The notes: a model not told the origin generated them from the letters alone. Counted from the stretch's first letter, positions 1 to 10,553 are shown. The stretch is DNA of 28,731 bases from Chara braunii (GCA_003427395.1 BFEA01000254.1:323304-352034); one strand, 5' to 3'. Program-made: numbers and translations.

Positions 1-409
1 ATACACACTTCCCACCTTACTCGATATTGTTGCCATTCAACGAGTTGATCGTCATCCCGTGGACGGCAGTAGAACCCCACTGGCCGCGCACTCTATGCAC
101 CGAATGCCAGCGTTTTGAGCGCTACGAATCCAGGGGCTTCCACTACCGTGTGAGGAGTGAAGACGAGCATAAAGAAAGAGCCACGCGGCTGAGACCATCC
201 ACGTCGGACTCGGAACTGACTATCGAACGACGACGAGATTTGATACGAAAACGAGACACGCGGAGCGTGCCAAAGCCTTTCCGTTCTGGACGACGGGCTG
301 TAGCCCGGTGGGAAGCCCGACAATACTTTTTGGATTGAATTTGGATTTTTCTCTTTTCGTGCGGTGCCCGCGCGCGCATTTCGCGACGCGCGAAAGCAAT
401 CGACTTGCT
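1..409. other. unassigned flank, no gene recognised
   Basis: I see no convincing gene here. Open frames exist on both strands (27-338 plus, 93-545 minus), but none shows a recognisable motif. The stretch may be the 3' part of the neighbouring LINE or host DNA; I found neither a poly-A tail on the minus strand nor a target-site duplication that would fix the boundary. Confidence 0.4.
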
Positions 410-657
410 TCATTGGACCAACACGGGGGACTTCAGTTCCATCTGTGTTCCCACACTCAATTTCCAAAAATCCTTGGCACACCCCATCTGGCTGTTTTTC
501 TGGGCCTCTTTCCGCACGCCTAACACTCCGAACGAAAGACAGCACAGGGCGTGAGGTTGCGCGTCACATACTGGGCCTAACACCTTCAGTACCTCCTCCA
601 CTCTTGCTGCTGCTGGGTCCACGAGCCAAGTACCTTGTCCTTGTTCTAAGTCCTGCT

Positions 658-1518
658 TCAGTAAGCCCTCTCACAGTCCCACTGTCTGGGGATAGCCTCC
701 ATAATTGCGGTTAAGTTCTCCTGAACTGCCCGCAGTTGGGGGAGTCTTTTTCTGATGTCTTCATTGGTCAACCAAGATTGATTTCCCTCATCCCATAAAT
801 GTTTAACCTGTACGATTCCCTTTTCTATTCATGCTTGGTGAAGCTTCCTCCCTTTTCACTTGTGTGGAAGGGGGTGCCTGCCACTGACTTAAGTAACTCA
901 TTATCAAAAAGAGCTTGGTTAGCTACGTCCAGCTTAGAGGAAGGTTCCTTCAGAGGCATGGGTCTAATCTTATTCCATGCCCTCAGGATCGCAGTCCAAA
1001 TTTTAGATTTAACTCTCCTCCTCCCCCCCATGTCTGTTTGCACCAAGCATGCCCAAACCTGCTCTCCTTCAATAAGTTCCCAGTCCCTCTTGAAGATATA
1101 ATCCGCCATCTTGATCCAAATCTTCTGTTCATTGTTCTCCATCAATGCCTTAATCATCCATTTTCCCAATAAGGCAATGTTTTGGTATCTTGGAACCCAC
1201 CTTCGGTTTTGGGGAAGGTGATAGAGTCCCATGCCACCCTCACTATAAATCCTTGGTCCTCTATGGCCGCGGGTTTCCATGCATATCTTGATGCCACCTT
1301 CTTTATTGCTGTGTACGTCCCATCGCCTAACTAATGTACCGTCGAGGGGAACCACAGCAAAGAGACAGTGGCCTCATATAATACCAACGCCCTCCCAAAT
1401 AGTGAGAGCTTGTGGTTTCTAATCCACCCCATGATTTGGCACAAACCTTCTCCTGGAGTAATCTGTCTTGTGTCTTGCAGAGCAATATGTTAGTGACACT
1501 TACACTCCTAGGAAGCAT
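658..1518 (-). pseudogene. LINE ORF2 C-terminal region, fragments in several frames
   Basis: Past the reverse transcriptase the protein continues in broken frames. A frame at 1327-1518 and another at 825-1355 carry residues typical of the LINE post-RT region, for instance GGMGLYHLPQNRR and ALLGKWMI, which match the family's GGLGL...LxxxNxALLxKW pattern. The last clear piece is in a third frame at 658-828 (VKHLWDEGNQSWL, then LTAIMEAIPRQW), ending in TGA at 658-660. A further fragment in yet another frame (410-650, containing VDPAAARVEEVLKVLG) may also belong. No function beyond that of the parent LINE is implied. Confidence 0.75.
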
Positions 1519-1574
1519 TCAGATGATCCTTCTGGTACCTGTTTCAAGCCCCACTCGGCACAGATCTCATAGGG

Positions 1575-1592
1575 AGGGGGGGGGGGGGGGGG
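1575..1592. repeat. poly-G homopolymer inside LINE ORF2
   Basis: A G-run of about 18 bases interrupts the reverse transcriptase frame. Runs of this length slip both in replication and in sequencing or assembly, so the frameshift here could be an artefact. Confidence 0.9.
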
Positions 1593-1593
1593 G

Positions 1594-3134
1594 TAGAAAG
1601 TATGTGGATTTGTCCCAGTTTATTGATGTCTCTGACAGCTGGCAGTACTCATCTAATACGGTCCTAAGCTCTGTGAAGGCCGGAACTGAATTTTCGCTGG
1701 CAATTGTTAGATCATCAGCATTCGCTCCCGCCTTCCAGTGAATGGAAGGGGAGATTTTTAGTCCATTAGTTTTCGGGTTGTGACGAATGTTGTTGAGTAG
1801 AATTTCTAATTGAAGCACAAATAATAACGGAGCCAGGGGGCAGCCCTGACGTAGAGACCGAGTCAGCTGAAAGTCTTCTGACAGACGACCATTAATAATT
1901 ACCACTGATCTTGCCTGTGAATACATTGCTTTAACATTGTTGTGAAATTGGGGGCCAAAGCCCATTTTCGATAAGGTGGTTAGGACAAAAGTCCACCCCA
2001 CCTTGTCATACGCCTTTTCCATGTCGAGAACGAGGACTGCCACTTCCCTCCTCTCTTTAGATATTATTTCAAGGGCTTGAAGGGTGGTCATTATATTTTC
2101 GAATATTGACCTTCCCTTCACGAAGGTCCCCTGTTCTTGTCCAACTACAAGGGGGAGTACCTCTGCAAGTCTACTTGCATAAGCCTTAGCCAATATTTTG
2201 TATGTTACATTCAAAACCGATATTGATCTATAGTTCTTTACTTTCGCCTTGTCCCCTTTTTTATATAGAAGCGATATAACCCCTTTTAAAAGGTTCTCCG
2301 ATAGTCTGCCTGTTAGCCTCACATTATTAATATGTCACACAAAAAAGGCCCAAAGGCAGGCCAGCAGGCTAGATAGAGCTCCACCGGTAATCCGTCGAGG
2401 CCTGGGCACTGACCCAAAGCCATTTGCTTTACCGCCTTGCCTAATTCTTTGACTGTAAATAGTTCGTCCAATGCCACGGCCGCTGCACGCGGGACCTGGG
2501 CTGCGGTCCTGTTGCAAAAGGTGTTGATGTTTGATAGGTCAGTGTCCAGGGTATCGAACGGTCTTCTGGGGGAGATTATATCCTTAAAGTACTCGTAGGC
2601 ATTTGAACACATTGAGTCCATGTCTGAAGCCGGGGCCTGATCTATTGTAAATGGATGACGAAGCTCCTTGATCAGCGATTTGGCTTGTCGCAAGATTAGT
2701 GATCTGAATGACAATTTAGTCATTCGATCATACCCTATGATTCCTCGAATCTTTAGCCAATCCAGCCATTCGGCTTGTTTTTTTACTTCCAGCTCTTCCA
2801 ACTCTATCATAGCCGCTTTCCTCTTTTCAGTCCAATAGTAGTATGAAAACGGATCAGACCCCATCAACCTTTCTGCCTGTTCTATTTCCTTTTGGAGTCG
2901 TGCTTCATGCCACGTCCTATTCGCTGATTTCATCCTAGAAAAGTTTATCATGGCAACTCTAATTATATTAATTCCGACTTCTGCCCATTCCAACAGGTCT
3001 TCGAACAGGTCTTTCATGGTATTCCATAATGTCATTTGGTCCGTCACCCATTGTTTAATTCCTTCGTCTTTCAACATATTTACATTCAGTCTGAAGGGCG
3101 GTCTCTCCCTTTGTATCACTTCTGCAGAGACCGC
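1594..3134 (-). pseudogene. LINE ORF2 reverse transcriptase domain, frameshifted
   Basis: This domain copies LINE RNA at the nicked target. The first part (to about 2319) continues the endonuclease frame and holds the linker and the early motif MALGQCPGLDGLPVELY, the family's PGxDGxPxE signature. The frame then shifts by one base near 2322-2345. It resumes with YKKGDKAKVKNYRSISVLN (motif 2), GTFVKGRSI, LDMEKAYDKVGW (motif A, catalytic Asp), SLRQGCPLAPLLF (motif B) and ANADDLTIAS (motif C). In motif C both catalytic Asp residues remain, but the usual aromatic residue before ADD is Asn. The frame is lost again in the C-run (G-run on the plus strand) at 1575-1592, after which open reading continues only in fragments. 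Confidence 0.9.
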
Positions 3135-3950
3135 GTCCATCAGTACTGGGTGGTGATCCGAGAGTGATTCTGAGCCTGTCAGCACATCACACCAGAATCA
3201 GGTGTTCCATGGTGAGCCTCTCGCCAGAATGAAGTGAAGTCTGCTTCTTGGCGCTGGTGTGTTATCTGCTGGTTTGGCTCCAAACCATGAGAACCCATTT
3301 AAACTCGGGTTTGAAGTACAAAAAACATCTATTAAAGAATAGGCATCGAGAAAGGTAGTTAGTAATTCGGCATCTTGTCTAGGAGGGAAAACTGACAATG
3401 AGTCCAGACCTGGAATAAGTATCGTGTTGAGGTCTCCTAGTATCACTAGGTTCTCTGTGTCGGGTAGGAAGGCCGGGAGGTTGGCAAGGAATTCAATTCG
3501 GTCTATTAATTCTTCCGGGGCATAAACTGAAACAATGCCCCATTCTTCCTCCCCTATCAGCAGTTTAATCAACGCGATTCTCCCTCCAGAATCTGCATAC
3601 GAGTCAAGGATTTCCGCCTCTAGGTCTTTATTAATTAAGATTGCCACCCCTCCTTTGGTCTCGTCTGCAGGGGACCAGACTTGGGGGCCATCCCAATAAG
3701 ACCCCAATTTCTGAAGTTTACCGGTATTTAACTTGGATTCCTGAATGCCTAAGATATGCACATTGTTTGAGTGCATCCAGGTCCGAAGTCTCGATTGTTT
3801 GTATCTGTGTGATGTATCGCCTAAACCGCTGACATTCCATGATGCCAATCGTAGTTTAGGCTGTAGTACCATCAGTGGACGTTCTGCCGGTAACTTGGAT
3901 CCGACTCTGGTCCTTGAGTTGAGCCAGGGGCTTTCTTGTTTCCATTGCAT
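3135..3950 (-). pseudogene. LINE ORF2 N-terminus: APE-type endonuclease domain, inactivated
   Basis: This domain nicks target DNA to prime reverse transcription. The frame starting at 3950 shows the family motifs in order: RLASWNVSG (metal-binding Asn), GIQESK (catalytic Glu), VSVYAPEE, LVILGDLNT (Asp and Asn), and the SDHHPVL block with the catalytic His. Two lesions are visible. A TGA at 3198-3200 stops the frame just before SDHHPVL, which continues in the same frame on the other side. The conserved SRxD position reads SRLHF (codon CAC), replacing the catalytic Asp with His. The second change is a substitution, so it is unlikely to be a homopolymer sequencing error and argues for true decay. 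The start at 3950 is the first Met after the ORF1 stop in this frame. Confidence 0.88.
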
Positions 3951-3999
3951 CTTTCCCTGGGTGACTAACCATCCTGAGGTTTTGGGTTAGACAAACCCC

Positions 4000-6737
4000 T
4001 CAGAGTTTTTCTATCCCGTTCGTATATCGCAGCCACTCCAATAGAACTCCTCCTGATCTTTCTACTGGCATTTGTAGTTTTTCTATTGAATCTGTATTTC
4101 CAGTAAGAAAATCCCGGAGGGGAATCCAGTGGACCTCGAGTTCACACCATTTTTCAAAATTGTCGCAGATGGTGCGGATACCCATCAGGGCCATGTGGAA
4201 GACCACCGGGGGGAGTTGGTGCTTTTGTGAAAGATATCTATTCATTTTGAATGACGGAAGCACTGCCACTGAGCCTGTCTGATTCATCACATGTCTCTTG
4301 GCTAACTCCACTGCCTCCTCGTTTGAGGGGGCAGCAATTACTGGGATTGCCGAGATTTCTAGTCCATCCTCTGAGGTAATCCTTGTCAACAGCACAAGAC
4401 CTACTGCTGATTCAGAGATGATCAGTGGAATCAAAAATTGCTTAATTGGCCCTTTTGTTTTATCTGCTTTTGTAATTGTCTTCATTGGGCCTGCTAGGGA
4501 TAGTTCCCTTCTTGATTGGCTTAACGACCTCGGTCTCTTTCGCCCTTCTTTGTCCTTCTCGAGTCGCTGGTCTCTTGGTGGGCTCCCTGACTCTTCTCCC
4601 GACGCTCTTCCAGCTGTAGCATCGTTTCGCTTTGTTTTTTTGGCTGGAGAGAAGCCGTTCACCTGGGTCAAGCCTAGTTCGCGCAGTAGCTGTTGATTAC
4701 CCACTTTCTGAAACGGAAAGATATCAGCTAGTTTCCATGAATTTTCCTGGACATCTTTATCCATTTCAAACTTGGGCCTGTCTGGTTGGTCAATGTCTTC
4801 GGAAATGAAAGAGTTGTTATTATAGACCGTAAAGTTTCCCAGGGGCTGAAGTTCCGGACGCATGGGCGGGGGCGAAATTGCCTCTAAACTTTCCTTCAGT
4901 AGTCCCGCCTCATCCGCCCTGCGTTCTTTCACCTGGCCCTTTTGAGCCTCCTCCTTTGATACCTCCCTCCCGACCTTTTCCACCGTGGGACTCCCTCCAT
5001 CCTTCCTTTCGTGTACCTTCTCCATCTCACCTTCCTCCCATCTTTCCTCCCCTCTAGCTACCGACCCTTTACCACTTTCCGCTCCTTCATCCCATTCAAC
5101 ATCTCTAGTACCCTTCTTTTTTCCGCCCTCCTTATCTGCTTCCTTTGTGTCCTCGTCATCTTCCTTCTCCTCTTCCCCCTCCTCGTTGTTTTTCTCCTTT
5201 TCGCTTTCCTCTTCTTTCTCTTCATCCTCGGAGTCCTCCTCTTCTTCCTCTTCTTCGTCCACAAACTCTTTGTCCTCGTCATCCTCCTCCTCCGTTTCTT
5301 CCTCCTCCTCCTCCTCACTCTTTCCATCTTCTTCCTCCGAATCTTCCGTTTCCTCAAGGTCTTCGTTTCCTTTCCCATCCTCTGTCTCCCCCTCTGTCAC
5401 CCGTTCCTTTATTTCGTTACGATTCTCATCTTCACTGATCATTTCTACGTCCTTATCCCCCTTGCCCTGTGGGTGATCTCCTGAGGGTGCCTTCTTCCTT
5501 TCATGCAACTCTGCTTTCTCAATATGCTTCGCACCCTTGTCCTTCCCATCAGAGTTCAGCCCACTATTTCCCTTCTCCAGGGGGGTACGGATCTCGTCAC
5601 TTCTTTCTGAGGGGTTTGGGTCCTTCTTTTTCCAAACCACCACAACCCTTCCCCCACCCTGTTCATGGGAGGGATTTGGGTGTGGTGGTTTATTTCTGGC
5701 TTCCCTATCCTGAACCCTCCCTTTCTCTTTCTCCTGCTGCCTCGGATCCCCTTGCGTTTTCCTGCCCTTATCCTTCCCTTCAGGGGCTTTTCTCTTCTCG
5801 GCTTTGTCTGCTTGCTGGTTCTTGTTTCGGGGCAGATCCCCATTGGATCCATTAGCCGCTGCAGAGTCAGTTTGATGTTTTGAGGGGCAGTCTTTTGATT
5901 TGTGGAAGTATCTTCTGCAATTTTCACACCATGGGGTATCGGCACATATTACCTCAATCGCGGCATAACCATTGTTCTGATGGTCAAGCATCAGACATGG
6001 TTTGTATCTCATTCTCGCTGATGAGACCAAGTCAAACCGAATATTCATTAATTCCGGCTTACCTGGTTCCTTGAACGCCTGACGAGACTTCAAAACCAGA
6101 CCAAATGCGTTTTCCACAGCTGTCTCCAGTTGAGGAAGAGCAGAGATTGAGACTTGTAAACACCTGATCCAAAAAGACTGAAAATGCATGGCCTCCCTCC
6201 ACTCATACAGCTCATAGTCCGACATCCAGGGACGAAACGTAATCGAATAGGTTTTACCATCTAGCACTATTTTTTCTTGTTTCTTCCTCAGCATGTATGT
6301 CACAATTTGGTTAGAAGAAGAAACATAGGTTACCAAATTACGACATTCGTTATGGAATAAGCCGCGCTTTGGAGGGACGTTGATCGAACGATTGGTGCCC
6401 ATCCGTCCTCGTAGATCCGCACAAGTCGTTTCTTAACATCCACTGGAAGTGATGTTGACTCGTCCCCAAATAAAATAGTTATGGCATGCTCTTTGAGCCA
6501 TTCCACTTGGAGCTTGTATACCTCCGGGTTAATAATTACTCGGACGAAATTGTCCCCGACCTCGACTGTATTCCGAGATAAACGTTTAGGAAGAATACCA
6601 TCGGAGTAGCAGGATTTGAGGATTCCTCGAATTCTCTGTTTATCGGATTCCGCCAAAGGGGCATCAGGGTTGACCGGTGGAGGGGGAGGGGGAGCGGGAG
6701 GAGGGTTCGAAGAGGAGGGACCACTTGAATCCCCCAT
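4000..6737 (-). pseudogene. LINE ORF1, gag-like RNA-binding protein with CCHC knuckle (one frame break)
   Basis: This is the nucleocapsid-like protein expected to coat LINE RNA. The main open frame (4000-6402) encodes 800 residues; a second frame (6330-6737) supplies a proline-rich N-terminus beginning MGDSSGPSSS, so the original protein was probably about 910 residues with one indel near 6395. In main-frame numbering, residues about 45-155 resemble the DUF4283-type domain of plant LINE gag proteins. They are followed by a canonical CX2CX4HX4C zinc knuckle at residues 159-172 (5887-5928). Residues about 175-300 are basic and rich in K, N and G. Residues about 320-430 are extremely acidic. The last roughly 150 residues (after a KTITKADK stretch) look folded again. 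It ends 49 bases before the first ORF2 Met. Serine- and arginine-rich frames on the opposite strand over the acidic tract are shadows. Confidence 0.85.
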
Positions 6738-6780
6738 TTCTCAATCTTGTCCCTTTTCCTTCCTAACACCAAGACGTCAA

Positions 6781-7527
6781 CACTTAAATAAGAAAAAACA
6801 CAACAAGTTATATCGTATTGAATTGTTAGTGGGAGGACGGCCAAACCAACCACGTACTACCTCCGCCTCCCACGTATTACCTCCGAATCTACTTGCACTA
6901 TTGCACTGCCAGCTGTTGAGGCATCAGATAGAAAAAACAACCGGGCAACACACATTGAGAAGAGCACCCCCCCCCCACCCATTATTGAGAGCTGGGTATA
7001 CCTTCCATAATAGTAGGATCTGTCTCACCAGTCTTCCATTTACTGAAGACGTGCTTTGTAGAAGTGCGAGTCACCCTTGGGTTTCTTCGCACCTTCGTCT
7101 GCCGCTCACCTGAAGTATCACCCGTAGTCGCCCTGTTGACTAATTGGTACTCTAGTTCTAATCGGTACGTGCGGAGGCAGAATCCCCCTTTCCCTGATAT
7201 TGCACAGGGAACACACGGTGATTACGAAAGCGAACCCTACCACTAACCTCCGCCATCTCACGTAGGCCCGACTCTTGCTTCCTAACCCTAGCGCTAATTT
7301 TGCGAACGCAAAATTAACGCCACAGATCCGAAGCTTGTCATGCACCTTCTTTCTGGGGAGAGGGTACGGGTCGACTTCGATTCCAAAATTCCTCAAATCT
7401 TTATTGCCGCTGTGTGCTCCCCAAGTTACCCGACATCAAACGTTTCCACAACGCTCCATCTCTGGCAGAGCTCCCGACATCTGCGGAAACCGGTGGGATC
7501 CCTTCAAAGACTCCTTTTTACTTACGG
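6781..7527. other. intergenic stretch with one short palindrome
   Basis: No gene is recognised. The stretch holds a C-run near 6967-6976 and a short perfect palindrome: TAATTTTGCG (7295-7304), two bases, then CGCAAAATTA (7307-7316). Nothing else stands out. Confidence 0.5.
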
Positions 7528-7530
7528 TAA

Positions 7531-7652
7531 GGGCCTCGCCACACCACTCTTGAAATGTGAAAAAGACAAAAATGTGGCGGGTGCATTTGGTCATGTTCTA
7601 GCGGGAAGTTCATTCTCATTTTGCACATTTCGAGAGTGGTGTGGCCATGCCC
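7531..7652. mobile_element. MITE, PIF/Harbinger-like (122 bp)
   Basis: The element starts GGGCCTCGCCACACCACTCT and ends with the near reverse complement (AGAGTGGTGTGGCCATGCCC), giving terminal inverted repeats of about 26 bp with a few mismatches. It is flanked by the 3-bp duplication TAA (7528-7530 and 7653-7655). A 3-bp TWA-type duplication with termini starting GGGC is typical of Tourist/PIF-Harbinger MITEs. Read in reverse it aligns along its length with the 122-bp element at 22602-22723. It has no coding capacity and depends on transposase from elsewhere. Confidence 0.82.
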
Positions 7653-7655
7653 TAA

Positions 7656-8228
7656 GGGTCTGATCCCACCACTACACTACGACTGTAGTCGCAAAAAAGC
7701 ACTACAAAGATGTCAGCGGCCGTGGCGGGGCGAAAAAGAGAAACTGGATCCCACGAGGGCGACTTCTTCGGTGGTTGTCCTGGACCCGCGGCGGTTCTTT
7801 GTGGGCTACAGTCACGAAAAAGCACTACAAAGATGTCAGCGGCCGTGGCGGGGCAAAAAAGAGTAACTGGATTCCACGAGGGCGACTTCTTCGGTGGTTG
7901 TTCTTTGTGGGCTGTTGCAGAGGGTGGACGTTTTCGTGGTACGGGTTGTCGCGCGCTTGGGGGCAAACGGGCATTCCTGATGCTGCAAACGGACAAGCGA
8001 GAAAAAAATAAATAAAAAAATTGCTCCCTCTTTTTCGGTGCAGAGAAGCTCTCACGGTCTACAGAAAAATTGTAGTTACTACGTTTGCACCCTTCGCGGA
8101 CATGCTGCCACGACACACCCAAACGAAAGTAAGGCAAAATATTTCAGCGGCTGCGACGACGTCGGAAAGTGGTGGGATCTGAAAACGACACTGTAACTGG
8201 GCTGTAGTGTAGTGGTGGGGTCAGACCC
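7656..8228. mobile_element. MITE-like element with internal tandem repeat (573 bp)
   Basis: The left end begins GGGTCTGATCCCACCACTAC, and the right end at about 8204-8228 is its reverse complement with one mismatch over 25 bases. It abuts the MITE on its left, sharing the TAA; the right flank is TGA, so the duplication is decayed or ambiguous. A subterminal inverted copy of the same motif lies near 8169-8182. The inside contains a 123-bp tandem duplication and no convincing gene. A related right-end sequence (GGAATCAGACCCC) occurs at about 8670-8682, suggesting the family is present more than once. Confidence 0.75.
7681..7912. repeat. tandem duplication, 123-bp unit, two copies
   Basis: Copy one (7681-7803) and copy two (7804-about 7912) share long near-identical stretches such as AGCACTACAAAGATGTCAGC. 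The second copy lacks about 16 bases (CCTGGACCCGCGGCGG) present in the first. Small open frames across it on both strands are repeat shadows. Confidence 0.88.
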
Positions 8229-9383
8229 TGAGTGGACGTGATGATTGCGTTGATGATAGCGGTGTCTTGTGGTGGGTCGTACCTCCATTTTCCTCAAACT
8301 ATAAATGCGCAAGTTGCTTCGATCTCGTTGCACTTGCGACGACGACCAAAGACCCCTGAAGAAGGCTGGTTGGCGGGCCAGCCGAAACTAGTCGGGTCCA
8401 TGCCGCTGTTCGTATCGTTATATATATTTTTCAACGTCGCGTCCAGGTTTCAAGTATTTGCGTATTCTATCTTTTCCTTTTTCTTTCTTTCTTTCTCCCT
8501 TCTTCCTCCTCTTCTTCTTCTTTTCTTCTTCCTCTTTCTTTCTTTCTTTCTTTCTTCGCCCTCCTGTTCTTTTCTGCCTGAGTCGTTCTATGGTATGACG
8601 TCGTCAATGATTGATGCCCTTTGAAGTCAGTTCGTCGAAATTCGTCAGCTACATGCCCTAAGTATTGTGGGAATCAGACCCCAAACCACCAGTACTTCCG
8701 AAAGATGGGGCCACATGCGACCGGTAGCACAGAACCCTCGGGAGGGCATCAGAGCCATTCTGCCCTCCCTTTCTTTGCTCTTCCTTACCTGCATCAACTT
8801 GTGGCTGCATCGTGCTATACATGACAAATGTTGGTCCCCTCCGAACCATTGCAATTCAAACAGTGATAGTTTTTTTGTTTTGTGTTCTTTTTTCAAACAT
8901 CCACCGGGTGAGCTAGTGGGGGTGATATGAGCATCCACCGCAGCGATGGTATCGGGTAGCAATGCCCAACATTGTTTGGCTAGCAATGGCCAGCAGTGTT
9001 GGCTACTAGTGTTCAACTTGGCGTAGTCAATGTGTTATCTGCAGATGGAAGGACACACAGCAGACGCCGGGACAAAGCAGACCTGAACCCATGACCTCCT
9101 TAATCCAACTCTTGTGTCTTTGTTTTTTTTTTTCTTTTTTCTTTAAATTTCTTAAATGAAAAAACTTCCATTCCCGGGTGTCGCTTGCCGAGGTGATATG
9201 ACTCACATAAGAGCAGTTCCGGTTAAGTGGTCCCCACTGTTGCAGGCTCCATCTATTGGTGGGGAGCAGCACCTGCTGGAAATTGGGGCCCCTGTCCCTG
9301 TACGTGTACTGAAGTTTTTTATTTTTTATTTCATTTTTAGTGTACTAAAGTTTGTCACTGGTGGCCCCATCTCTTGTGTCTTA
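8229..9383. other. intergenic stretch with hairpins and repeat fragments
   Basis: No gene is recognised. It contains two short hairpins (8309-8341, with CGCAAGT and ACTTGCG arms; 8351-8398, nested GACCC/GGGTC and GGCTGG/CCAGCC stems), an 88-base pyrimidine tract, and a fragment of the CCACCAGTACTT repeat family at 8683-8699. Several short open frames look random. Confidence 0.5.
8470..8557 (+). repeat. uninterrupted 88-base polypyrimidine tract
   Basis: Every base from 8470 to 8557 is C or T, mostly TTTC and TTC units. Tracts of this type can form triplex DNA and often cause assembly trouble. No gene function is implied. Confidence 0.93.
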
Positions 9384-9562
9384 GGGCATTGCCACACAGA
9401 ACACGAAATGAAAACGAAACGAGTACATCTGCCCACAGAATGTGGCAACATACAGTGTCACTCGTTACTATTTATAGCAAACCGATGAACCTGGCCATTT
9501 TCTGCGGGAAGATGCACTCGTTTCGTTTTCGTTTCCGTTTCGTGTGCCGTGCGGCGATGCCC
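9384..9562. mobile_element. MITE, PIF/Harbinger-like, foldback type (179 bp)
   Basis: It is flanked by TTA on both sides (9381-9383 and 9563-9565). The arms start GGGCATTGCCACAC on the left and GGGCATCGCCGCAC on the right (reversed). They stay complementary for more than 60 bases through a repetitive CGAAACGAAAACG-like segment with a small indel, so almost the whole element folds into a hairpin. The termini resemble the right end of the MITE at 7531-7652, so the two are probably related subfamilies. A second listing at 24104-24282 is part of the duplicated block. Confidence 0.82.
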
Positions 9563-9679
9563 TTAGGCTCTTAGCAAATGACTGCCAACTGTTCGCCCAG
9601 CCCCACACTACTGGCAGCTTGATGAGAATAGTAGGCCCTTGGGCCCTGGCTAAACCTTTCTTTTATTTTGCTTTGAGCA

Positions 9680-9955
9680 TGACCTGATGAGAGACATTTC
9701 TGGAAGTCCGTCGTCCCAAGCGAGAAGAAATAACCCACATTCCGAATAGGCTAAGCAATGAGAGAAGTGCCCGAAAGCGCGCTTCCAAAACAAGAACATT
9801 TTTTAACCCACATTTGGTAAGGGCCAAGCAAAGAGAGAGTGCCCAAAAGTGTGGCCAAAGCAGAAACATATAACCCACAGTTATCACAGGCGAAGCAATG
9901 ACAGACATGTCCTAAGCAAGAACATATAACCCGCAGTCTGCACAGGCCTCGTCCT
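9680..9955. repeat. degenerate minisatellite, 55-73-bp unit, about four copies
   Basis: The core TAACCCACA or TAACCCGCA recurs at 9731, 9804, 9871 and 9927. Each is followed by AGGC-AAGCAA-type sequence and preceded by AAGAACATA-like sequence. Spacing shrinks from 73 to 67 to 56 bases. No coding potential is evident. Confidence 0.8.
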
Positions 9956-9995
9956 TGCTTTGGACACGCAATGTTATCCTTTCTTGACCAGTTAA

Positions 9996-10145
9996 ACCAC
10001 CAGTACTTCCTAAAGTCGTGCCCATTAACGCTACGCGGTTTTAGGAAACGTACGGGCCACTACAGGAGCGCCCAAATTCATCCAACTAGAAACATTTCTA
10101 CTCTATTTTTTTCCACGGCCGATAGCTGGGCCAAGTACTGGTGGT
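9996..10145. mobile_element. TTAA-flanked inverted-repeat element (150 bp)
   Basis: The element begins ACCACCAGTACTT and ends AAGTACTGGTGGT, a perfect 13-bp inverted repeat. TTAA lies immediately outside each end (9992-9995 and 10146-10149). TTAA duplication is the hallmark of piggyBac-type insertion, but the termini do not otherwise show a piggyBac signature I know. The inside resembles the element at 10703-10902, with a CATTAACGC segment followed by a TTTAGG-like one. The alternative that the motif is part of a SINE head is discussed under findings. Confidence 0.6.
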
Positions 10146-10530
10146 TTAACATGTGTCTTGGAGCACATAAGAGATAGTAGGTCAGGCCAATGGTTGCGAT
10201 GGGTGTGAATATTGATATTGACTCTAAATTTCAAAGTCTTTATTACTTTTTTTCGGTTTTTAACTAGGAAAGAAAAAACAATTGACAATGTAAGGCCTCT
10301 GTAAAACTCAGGATGGTGAAGGATTCCCAAGGGGATTGAAACACAACTTGAATCATTACGTCACCCAGTCAATTTCCTCCGATGCGGCCGGGAGTGAAGT
10401 TTGGGGGTTGGGCCACGGCGCCAGCCAAAAGAAGGCCGGCCTTGCAGGTTCGTTTTTTTTTTTGACGCCCACTGCCCAGGTCGTTTGCAGGGTCAGAAAA
10501 TGCTTCTCCAAAGGTACTCAGTCTCAGACT

Positions 10531-10553
10531 GGTGGTTTAAACTTTAAACCACC
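10531..10553. repeat. perfect 23-base palindrome at a junction of two repeat ends
   Basis: GGTGGTTTAAA, one C, then TTTAAACCACC. It looks like the right end of one CCACCAGTACTT-family element placed head to head against the left end of another, separated only by overlapping TTAA sites. Confidence 0.8.

Larger units (their letters stand above)
410..6780 (-). mobile_element. LINE (L1-like non-LTR retrotransposon), degenerate
   Basis: Reading the minus strand from about 6.74 kb leftwards gives the standard two-ORF order of an L1-like LINE: a proline-rich leader, a gag-like ORF1 with a CCHC zinc knuckle, a 49-base gap, then ORF2 with an APE-type endonuclease, a reverse transcriptase and a long C-terminal region. 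The frame is broken at least four times: near 6395, at 3198-3200 (stop), near 2322-2345, and at the G-run 1575-1592, with more changes further left. The copy is therefore dead, unless some of the homopolymer breaks are sequencing errors. The outer limits are approximate: coding similarity to LINE C-termini is clear to 658 and plausible to about 410, the 5' UTR start is a guess, and no target-site duplication was found. Elements of this kind supply the machinery that could have made the A-tailed retrocopies further right. Confidence 0.9.

Noticed and set aside
4985-5484. Serine-rich and hydrophobic open frames on the plus strand
   Set aside because: They are antisense shadows of the Glu/Asp-rich tract of LINE ORF1.
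8351-8398. Hammerhead ribozyme (CTGAAGA ... GAAAC around a GGCTGG/CCAGCC stem)
   Set aside because: There is an extra A before stem II, and the flanks pair with each other (GACCC with GGGTC) instead of forming separate stems I and III; no cleavage-site arrangement fits.
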